Origin: [Empedobacter] haloabium
GTDB taxonomy: Bacteria; Pseudomonadota; Gammaproteobacteria; Burkholderiales; Burkholderiaceae_D
DNA: 64,000 nucleotides
Reading direction: 5' to 3'
Assembly: GCA_008011715.2 (NCBI GenBank)
Contig: CP136508.1
Span: forward strand, 558,001-622,000
The notes beneath the pieces were generated by a model that searched no databases, had not been told where the DNA came from, and worked only from the letters and a program-made list of their open reading frames with translations. The position numbers and the translations under genes are program-made. This document shows, in pieces, positions 58,302 through 64,000 of the stretch. Each line of letters opens with the position of its first letter. Position 1 is the stretch's first letter.

Positions 58302-58778
58302 TCAGCCGATCACGAACAGGGGCTGGCCGAATTCGACCGGCTGGCCGTTCTCGACCAGGATCTGGGTGATGGTGCCGGATTTGTCGGCATCGATTTCGTT
58401 CAGCAGCTTCATCGCTTCGATAATGCACAGCGTGTCGCCTTCCTTGATCGACTGGCCCACCTCGACGAACGGCTCCTTGCCCGGAGCCGAGGAACGATAG
58501 AACGTGCCGACCATCGGCGACTTGACGACGTGACCGGTCGGCTCGGCGGCGGCGGCCGGCACCGCGGCGGCAGCGGCCGGGGCTGGCGCGGCGTTCGGCG
58601 CCGCAACAGGTGCAAACTGGGCCGGAGCGCCCTGCGACGGCATCATGACGACCTGGTTCTGCGGCATGGCGGAGGATTTGACGATACGGACCTTGCTCTC
58701 GCCTTCGGTTACTTCGAGTTCCGCAATATCCGATTCGGCAACCAAGTCAATCAACGTCTTGAGCTTGCGTAAATCCAT
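58302..58778 (-). CDS. accB: Acetyl-CoA carboxylase biotin carboxyl carrier protein
   Basis: 158 aa. N-terminal region [19 protein letters not shown], a Pro/Ala-rich linker (about 50-80), and a biotinyl domain with the modified Lys124 in EAMKLLNEI and the thumb segment [11 protein letters not shown]. First gene of accB-accC-prmA. The 87 bp upstream likely carry the promoter or are read through from aroQ. Confidence 0.97.
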   Translation of the reverse strand: MDLRKLKTLIDLVAESDIAELEVTEGESKVRIVKSSAMPQNQVVMMPSQGAPAQFAPVAAPNAAPAPAAAAAVPAAAAEPTGHVVKSPMVGTFYRSSAPGKEPFVEVGQSIKEGDTLCIIEAMKLLNEIDADKSGTITQILVENGQPVEFGQPLFVIG

Positions 58779-58865
58779 CTGAGACTCCGTTTTATCTTGT
58801 TTTGGTAAGGGTAAGCGCTGCGGCCTTGTGGGCAGGAGCGCGAAAATGCGTGCAGATCGCGTAGA

Positions 58866-59303
58866 TTAACTGCTTTTTAGAGCGAAGTCGATGGCGAGCC
58901 GGTAGCCCTCGATGCCGAGGCCGCAAATCGTGCCCGTCGCGATCGCACTGAGATAGGAATGATGGCGAAATGCTTCGCGCTGATAAATATTCGAAATGTG
59001 AACTTCCACGAACGGGATGGCGATGCCGGCCAGCGCATCGCGCAACGCGACGCTCGTATGCGTATAGCCACCCGGGTTGATGACGATGTAATCCACGCCT
59101 TCGGCACGTGCCGCGTGAATCCGGTCGATCAACGCTCCCTCGTGATTGCTCTGGAACACGGCCAGCTGTGCACCCGCCGCTGCCGCCTGTTCCTGCGCAG
59201 CCCGCTCTACATCGGCCAGGGTTGTGGCACCATAGATATGAGGCTCGCGCGTTCCCAGCAGATTCAGGTTGGGGCCGTTCAGCAGCAGCAAGTGTTTTGC
59301 CAT
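58866..59303 (-). CDS. aroQ: Type II 3-dehydroquinate dehydratase
   Basis: 145 aa from ATG 59303 ([20 protein letters not shown]); two longer in-frame starts are less family-like. Third step of the shikimate pathway. Catalytic Tyr24 in [31 protein letters not shown], and the HISN segment are all present. Conventional position just before accB. Confidence 0.95.
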   Translation of the reverse strand: MAKHLLLLNGPNLNLLGTREPHIYGATTLADVERAAQEQAAAAGAQLAVFQSNHEGALIDRIHAARAEGVDYIVINPGGYTHTSVALRDALAGIAIPFVEVHISNIYQREAFRHHSYLSAIATGTICGLGIEGYRLAIDFALKSS

Positions 59304-59384
59304 GTTCCTGACCATGTCCGCGAAAGTTCCGCATTTTGCCGTCAAGCGCGACCATTGGCAAGAAAAAAGAACATGTCAAAATGT

Positions 59385-59996
59385 CTATAATGCGGCCAGG
59401 TCCTTTTCCAGCTTCTCGAAGTTCAGCCGGCCCAGATACGCCTTGCGGACCTTGCCGTCCGCGCCGATCAGCACGGTAAACGGCAGGCCGCCCTGGGTAT
59501 TGCCCAAGAGGCGCGACAGCTCGGTGCCGGTGCTGCCGCCGACCAGCAGGGGGTAGGCGATCTTGAACTTCTTGTTGAAATCAGCAATATTGGTGGGCGT
59601 ATCGATGCCGATGCCGACGACCTGCAGGTCCTTGAACTTGCCCCCGGTTTGCAGCTGGGACAGCTCGGGCATTTCTTGAACGCACGGAGCACACCACGGT
59701 GCCCAGAAATTGAGCAGCAGGGGCTTGCCTTGCCATTGTGCCAGGGCCTGCTGGACACCCTTGTCATCTGGCATCCACTGGTCGAACAATGCCTCGACGG
59801 CGCCGGTCAGGTCCTTGCCGGCGGGAGCGGCGGCCCCAGGCGTGTTGCCGGCCGCGGCGGCGGGGGCGGCCGCCGCGGGCACTGGTGTCATCGTCACGGG
59901 GTCGGGCGCCGGTTTCATTTTCTGGCCGACCCAGGCGCCGGTGGCGGCGAACAGGACGGCGACAACGCCATAGGCCAGCAAGTGAGATTTTTTCAT
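59385..59996 (-). CDS. TlpA-like thiol:disulfide oxidoreductase
   Basis: 203 aa. N-terminal signal anchor (LLAYGVVAVLFAATGAWVG), an Ala/Pro linker, then a thioredoxin fold with active site WCAPC (Trp101-Cys105) and the cis-Pro segment GGLPFTVLIGADG. Periplasmic reductant of the TlpA/ResA/CcmG group, possibly for cytochrome c maturation. Its start overlaps the stop of the upstream unknown gene by 4 bp. Confidence 0.9.
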   Translation of the reverse strand: MKKSHLLAYGVVAVLFAATGAWVGQKMKPAPDPVTMTPVPAAAAPAAAAGNTPGAAAPAGKDLTGAVEALFDQWMPDDKGVQQALAQWQGKPLLLNFWAPWCAPCVQEMPELSQLQTGGKFKDLQVVGIGIDTPTNIADFNKKFKIAYPLLVGGSTGTELSRLLGNTQGGLPFTVLIGADGKVRKAYLGRLNFEKLEKDLAAL

Positions 59997-60637
59997 GCTT
60001 CGGTTCGAGGGTCTGTTAATAATAGTGTGCGCAGTTCCGCGATATCGACCCGGGTGGGGCGCTCGCCGCTGCGCTGCTTCTTTGCCCCGCGCAGGTCGTG
60101 CTGCTCGTACAGTTCCACGTGCACGCCTTCGTTGCGGTAGATAAAACTGACCGTCTCCACAGGATCGTGGCGCGGACCCTTAAAATGGTCCGCCTCGCCG
60201 ATCTCTATATTGACGTTCTTGTTCAGCAGCCAGATCTGCACTTCCTTGGCGCTGTCGGCAAACAGCTGCAGGTGGATGTCGTCATGCTCGCCGGCCGTGC
60301 CGTTCAGCACCGCGCCCGTCAGGAACGGGTTGTAGTCCGCCAGTTGCTCCATCACTTCCAGTGCGATCGTGCGCAGGTGATGCAGCCGGGCCGGCTGGGT
60401 GGCGGCGTTGAACAGCGCGTGATATTGCCGCACCGCTTCCTCGACCTGCAGGTCGTCCGGCAGCAGGTCGCGCTTGGCGTTGGCCTGCGCTTCGCCCAGC
60501 AGCTGGCGCGCCGCCTTGCGCTTGGCCGTGCCGTAGTCGGCACCGTCCTGCGCGATCAGCCTCGCCGCCAGCGTCGCGATCTCCGTGCGCAGCTGCGCGA
60601 TGTCGTCTTGAGGATTGTGCATCATAGCCATGATCAT
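59993..60637 (-). CDS. Conserved unknown protein next to mpl
   Basis: 214 aa; several ATGs cluster at the start (60637, 60631, 60625, 60622) and none has a clear ribosome site. Helical N-terminal half, then NPFLTGAVLNGTAGEHDDIH and LFADSAKEVQIWLLNKNVN, a pattern that vaguely recalls a nucleotidyltransferase-like fold but lacks a clear GS..DxD. Divergent from mpl by 66 bp and translationally coupled to tlpA. In this group it is a constant neighbour of mpl. Function not assigned. Confidence 0.7.
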   Translation of the reverse strand: MIMAMMHNPQDDIAQLRTEIATLAARLIAQDGADYGTAKRKAARQLLGEAQANAKRDLLPDDLQVEEAVRQYHALFNAATQPARLHHLRTIALEVMEQLADYNPFLTGAVLNGTAGEHDDIHLQLFADSAKEVQIWLLNKNVNIEIGEADHFKGPRHDPVETVSFIYRNEGVHVELYEQHDLRGAKKQRSGERPTRVDIAELRTLLLTDPRTEA

Positions 60638-60703
60638 ACGCTGAACCGGGGAAAAGCCGCGCGTCGGGTAAAATCCCGATCCTGACTATCGAGCGCTACC
60701 ATC

Positions 60704-62074
60704 ATGCATATCCATATTCTCGGCATTTGCGGCACCTTCATGGGCGGCCTGGCCGTGCTGGCGAAGGAAGCCGGCCACAAGGTGACGGGCTGCGACGCCA
60801 ACGTCTATCCGCCGATGAGCACGCAGCTGGAAGCCCAGGGCATCGAACTGATCCAGGGCTTCGGCAAGGACCAGGTCAACCTGAACCCGGACCTGTACGT
60901 GATCGGCAACGTGGTCTCGCGCGGCAATGAGCTGGTCGAGGAAATCCTGAACCGCAGCCTGCCGTATGTCTCCGGCCCGCAGTGGATCGGCGAGCATATC
61001 CTGCGCCATAAATGGGTGCTGGCGGTGGCGGGCACGCACGGCAAGACGACGACATCGGCGATGCTGGCCTGGATCCTGGAAGACGCCGGCTATGCGCCGG
61101 GCTTCCTGATCGGCGGCGTGCCGATGAACTTCGGCGTGTCGGCCCGGCTGAGCGGCAAGGGTGCCGATTCCGAATTCTTCGTCATCGAGGCGGACGAATA
61201 CGATACGGCGTTCTTCGACAAGCGCAGCAAGTTCGTGCACTACCATGCCAAGACGGCGATCCTGAACAACCTGGAATACGACCACGCCGACATTTTCCCG
61301 GACCTGGCCGCCATCGAGACGCAGTTCCACCACCTGGTGCGCACCGTGCCGGGCGTCGGCCGCGTGATCGTCAACGGCGACGAGGAGTCGCTGCAGCGGG
61401 TGATCCGGCGCGGCTGCTGGAGCGAGAAAGAGACCTTCGGCGGCGCGGAAGGCTGCAACTGGACGATGAAGGAGCACCCGGACGGCAGCTTCGACGTGCT
61501 GTTCAACGGCCAGTTCCAGGCCACCGTGGACTGGAAGCTGACCGGCAGGCACAACCGCAACAATGCGCTGGCGGCGATCGCCGCCGCCCGCAACGTCGGC
61601 GTGCCGATCGCGCAGGCGGCCAAGGCACTGGAAAAATTCGAGAGCGTCAAGCGCCGCATGGAAGTGCGCGGCGTGGCCCGTGGCGTCACCGTGTACGACG
61701 ATTTCGCGCACCACCCGACGGCGATCGCGACCACGGTCGGCGGCCTGCGCCAGAAGCTGGGCAAGGACACCCGCATCCTGGCCGTGCTGGAACCGCGCTC
61801 GAACACGATGAAGCTGGGCGCGATGAAGGATGCGCTGCCGGGCAGCCTGGTCGATGCGGACCTGGTGTTCGGCTTCGGCAGCGAGAAGGCGCTGGGCTGG
61901 AGCCTGGCCACGGCGCTGGCGCCGATGGGCGCGACCGCTTCCGCCTTCGAAGACCTGGACCTGATGGTCAAGGCCATCGCCGGCCAGGCACGTCCGGGCG
62001 ATCATGTCGTCGTGATGAGCAACGGCGGCTTCGGTGGCGTGCACCAGAAACTGCTGGACGCGCTGGCAGCATGA
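60704..62074 (+). CDS. mpl: UDP-N-acetylmuramate:L-Ala-gamma-D-Glu-meso-DAP ligase
   Basis: 456 aa. Recycles murein tripeptide onto UDP-MurNAc. N-terminal Rossmann domain (HILGICGTFMGGLAVLAKEA), ATP site GTHGKTTTSAM (110-120), middle domain FFVIEADEYDTAFFD, and C-terminal domain with YDDFAHHPTAI. The absence of L-Ala-adding MurC features and the 'GTFMGG' start mark Mpl. Overlaps the next gene by 4 bp. Confidence 0.94.
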   Translation: MHIHILGICGTFMGGLAVLAKEAGHKVTGCDANVYPPMSTQLEAQGIELIQGFGKDQVNLNPDLYVIGNVVSRGNELVEEILNRSLPYVSGPQWIGEHILRHKWVLAVAGTHGKTTTSAMLAWILEDAGYAPGFLIGGVPMNFGVSARLSGKGADSEFFVIEADEYDTAFFDKRSKFVHYHAKTAILNNLEYDHADIFPDLAAIETQFHHLVRTVPGVGRVIVNGDEESLQRVIRRGCWSEKETFGGAEGCNWTMKEHPDGSFDVLFNGQFQATVDWKLTGRHNRNNALAAIAAARNVGVPIAQAAKALEKFESVKRRMEVRGVARGVTVYDDFAHHPTAIATTVGGLRQKLGKDTRILAVLEPRSNTMKLGAMKDALPGSLVDADLVFGFGSEKALGWSLATALAPMGATASAFEDLDLMVKAIAGQARPGDHVVVMSNGGFGGVHQKLLDALAA

Positions 62075-62649
62075 TTCTTTACCTGCACGGATTCCGCTCG
62101 TCGCCGCGGTCGATGAAAGGCCGGCTGCTGGCCGAACGGATGGCGGCGCTGGGCCGCGCCGATGAATACATCGCGCCGCAGCTGCCGGCGTCGCCCAAGC
62201 TGGCGATGGCGCAAGCGTTCGCGCTGGTGGCGCGCGTACCGGCCGATGAGCTGTGCATTATCGGCTCGTCGCTGGGCGGCTACTACGCCACGTGGATGGC
62301 CGAACGGCTGGGCTGCCGCGCCGTGCTGCTCAATCCCGCCGTCACGCCGCTGCGCGACCTGGACAAGCACGTCGGCGTGACGACGATGTACCACAGCGAC
62401 GAGCCGTTCGAGTTCAAGCGCGAGTATATCGACGAGCTGCGCGCGTTTGCTGTGCCGGCGATCACGCGGCCCGAACGCTACTTCCTGCTGGCCGCCACCG
62501 GCGACGAGGTGCTGGACTACCGCACGATGGTCGCGCATTACGCCGGCGCGCGCCAGCACGTCATCCAAGGCAGCGACCATGGCATCAGCGAGTTTGCCGA
62601 CTATGTGGACGAGGTGCTGGCGTTCGCCCGGGTGCACGGCGCCGCATGA
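62071..62649 (+). CDS. YqiA/YcfP-type alpha/beta-hydrolase
   Basis: 192 aa from ATG 62071, overlapping the mpl stop. LYLHGFRSSPRSMKGRLLAE at the N-terminus, nucleophile elbow GSSLGG (Ser67), and the terminal SDHGISEF supplying the catalytic His. The size and LHGF/GSSLGGY pattern are those of the YqiA/UPF0227 esterases. Substrate unknown. Coupled to ubiC-like gene (ATGA). Confidence 0.88.
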   Translation: MILYLHGFRSSPRSMKGRLLAERMAALGRADEYIAPQLPASPKLAMAQAFALVARVPADELCIIGSSLGGYYATWMAERLGCRAVLLNPAVTPLRDLDKHVGVTTMYHSDEPFEFKREYIDELRAFAVPAITRPERYFLLAATGDEVLDYRTMVAHYAGARQHVIQGSDHGISEFADYVDEVLAFARVHGAA

Positions 62650-63242
62650 GGGAACGCTCGCTGCGCCAGGCCAACTGGGTGGGCCATGTCCTGGCCGTCA
62701 ATGCGCCGCATGATTTGCGCCACTGGCTGACGGGCAGCGGCTCGCTGACGGCCAAGCTGAAAAGCCACAGCGAGACGTTCCGCGTGCAGGTACTGCACCA
62801 ACACGTCGCCACCTGCCTGGCCGACGAGGCGCGCGCCATCGGCTTGCACCGCCCGGGGCGGGTGTGGGAAAGGGAGGTGCTGCTGCGGTGTGATAATGCG
62901 CCCGTGGTGTTTGCCCACACGGTGGTGCCGATGAGCGCCGACGCCACCGACTGGCCGCTGTTTTCGGCGCTGGGCGAGCGTTCGCTGGGCACGACCCTGT
63001 TCGGCGATCCGCGCGTGACCCGCGGCACACTGGAATATGCGCGCCTGCGCGCCAGCCATCCGCTGGCCCTGCGTGCGCGCGCGGCGCTGGCGGCCGAGGG
63101 CCACGCCGCGCTGGAAGAACAATTGCTGTATGCACGGCGCTGCCTGTACCGGCGCCGCCAGGGCACGCTCTTGGTGACGGAGGTATTCCTGCCGCGCGTC
63201 ACCCGGCTGGTCCCACGAACATCGAATACGAGAGAAACATGA
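62646..63242 (+). CDS. ubiC: Chorismate lyase (UbiC-like)
   Basis: 198 aa from ATG 62646. Produces 4-hydroxybenzoate for ubiquinone. Family features: WLTGSGSLTAKLKSHSETFR, WEREVLLRCDNAPVVFAHTV, LGERSLGTTLFGDP and ARRCLYRRRQGTLLVTEVFL. In an apparent mpl-yqiA-ubiC-rnb operon with successive ATGA overlaps. Confidence 0.9.
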   Translation: MRERSLRQANWVGHVLAVNAPHDLRHWLTGSGSLTAKLKSHSETFRVQVLHQHVATCLADEARAIGLHRPGRVWEREVLLRCDNAPVVFAHTVVPMSADATDWPLFSALGERSLGTTLFGDPRVTRGTLEYARLRASHPLALRARAALAAEGHAALEEQLLYARRCLYRRRQGTLLVTEVFLPRVTRLVPRTSNTRET

Positions 63243-64000
63243 ACGTCTTTTTTGAAGAATCCGGCGATTTCAAGGTCGGAACCGTGCTGTCCCAGGCTGG
63301 CGAGGCCTATCAAGTCGAAATGGCCAGCGGCAAACGCAGCAAGGTGAAGGCGCGCGACGTGCTGCTGCAATACGAAAAGCCCGCGCCGGAAGTGCTGCTG
63401 GGCGAGGCCAAGGCGGTGGCGGCGGACGTCGATCTCGATTTTCTGTGGGAAGTGGCGGGCGAGGAAGAATTCGGTTTCGCCGAGCTGGGCGCCGAGTACT
63501 TCGGCCACGCGCCGCTGCCGCACGAGGCGGCCGGCTTGATCCTGGCGCTGCATTCGGCGCCGATCTACTTCCATAAGAAAGGGCGCGGCCGCTACAAGGC
63601 CGCGCCGGAGCAGACGCTGAAGGCGGCGCTGGCCGGTATCGAGAAGAAAAAGCAGCAGGCCATCGTGCAGCAGCAGTACGTGGACGAGCTGAAGGAAAAC
63701 CGCCTGCCGGCATCGATGCAGAACATCGTCCAGCAACTGCTGTTCAAGCCGGACAAGAACACGATCGAGTACAAGGCGCTGGACGCGGCCTGCAACGAGC
63801 TGCACACGTCGCCGGCACGGCTGATGCTGGCCGTGGGCGGCATCGGTTCGGCCAAGGACCTGCACATGGCGAAGTTCCTGTTCGAGAACTTCCCGAAAGG
63901 GCACGGCTTCCCGGACGTGGCCGTGCCGGCCGCGCCGAGCGACCTGCCTGTCGCCGCCGTCGAAGCGTTCTCCATCGACGACGTGACCACCACCGAGATC
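63239..64000 (+). CDS. RNB-family exoribonuclease, 5' part (runs off the window)
   Basis: 254 residues visible, starting MNVFFEESGDFKVGTVLSQA at ATG 63239, overlapping the ubiC stop. The N-terminal S1/CSD-like part with SGKRSKVKARDVLLQY, the winged-helix region (FGFAELGAEYFGHAPLPHEA) and a long helical section match the RNase II/R-like RNB proteins of Burkholderiales. The catalytic RNB domain lies beyond the window end, so activity cannot be judged. Confidence 0.82.
   Translation, partial: MNVFFEESGDFKVGTVLSQAGEAYQVEMASGKRSKVKARDVLLQYEKPAPEVLLGEAKAVAADVDLDFLWEVAGEEEFGFAELGAEYFGHAPLPHEAAGLILALHSAPIYFHKKGRGRYKAAPEQTLKAALAGIEKKKQQAIVQQQYVDELKENRLPASMQNIVQQLLFKPDKNTIEYKALDAACNELHTSPARLMLAVGGIGSAKDLHMAKFLFENFPKGHGFPDVAVPAAPSDLPVAAVEAFSIDDVTTTEI

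Overview
This window reads as a high-GC betaproteobacterial chromosome, most likely Oxalobacteraceae (Massilia/Pseudoduganella type). That placement rests on protein style and on familiar Burkholderiales gene order: accB-accC-prmA, aroQ-tlpA-mpl, and ypjD-PP0621-pilS-pilR. It is inference from reading, not from a database search. Most of the window is core genome, with small accessory patches between operons. No rRNA, tRNA, CRISPR array, transposase or integrase was recognised.

Layout. 1-3.7 kb holds a secreted M64 peptidase, an exported Ala/Lys-rich protein and a patatin-like lipase. 3.7-8.1 kb is topoisomerase IV (parC, parE, minus strand). 8.3-20.4 kb holds two paralogous membrane acyltransferases in the same orientation, flanking a complete kdp potassium-uptake system (a micro-ORF, kdpF, A, B, C, D, E), a TorF-type porin and a degenerate ParA-like pair. 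20.5-24.1 kb is a CoxE-like/GNAT/MoxR-ATPase operon, divergent from two small c-type cytochromes. 24.1-29.9 kb carries an acyltransferase-SGNH fusion, a DUF1841 gene, rppH, proS and a lytic transglycosylase. 30.0-34.3 kb carries a frameshifted SWIB gene, ffh and a frameshifted NHL lipoprotein gene. 34.6-39.4 kb carries a DUF898 protein, an M48 protease and an SsuABC-like transporter. 39.6-43.8 kb is ypjD-like, PP0621-like, pilS and pilR. 44.2-49.3 kb is nrdA and nrdB, separated by about 0.9 kb of A/T-richer DNA with two tiny ORFs and intrinsic terminators. 49.4-53.8 kb carries a secreted unknown, a nucleotidyltransferase-like gene with a start problem, a 940-bp stretch rich in RNA-like dyads, a histone H1-like KPAAK-repeat protein and YggT. 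53.9-64 kb is the housekeeping run: PfkB kinase, DUF3426 protein, prmA, accC, accB, aroQ, tlpA-like, an unknown, mpl, yqiA-like, ubiC-like and the 5' part of an RNB ribonuclease.

The most unusual signals are: (1) a dispersed family of long, nearly perfect palindromes with GGGGTCAG/GGGGACAG ends, lying just after genes, one copy sitting in frame inside the DUF3426 gene; (2) the split nrdA/nrdB locus, with a promoter-overlapping pair of NrdR-like boxes 31 bp apart upstream of nrdA only; (3) the 51.0-51.95 kb dyad-rich stretch that may encode structured RNA; (4) three loci (SWIB, NHL lipoprotein, nucleotidyltransferase) that each look one base away from an intact frame, which is either real decay or uncorrected assembly error; (5) the degenerate ParA plus small partner.
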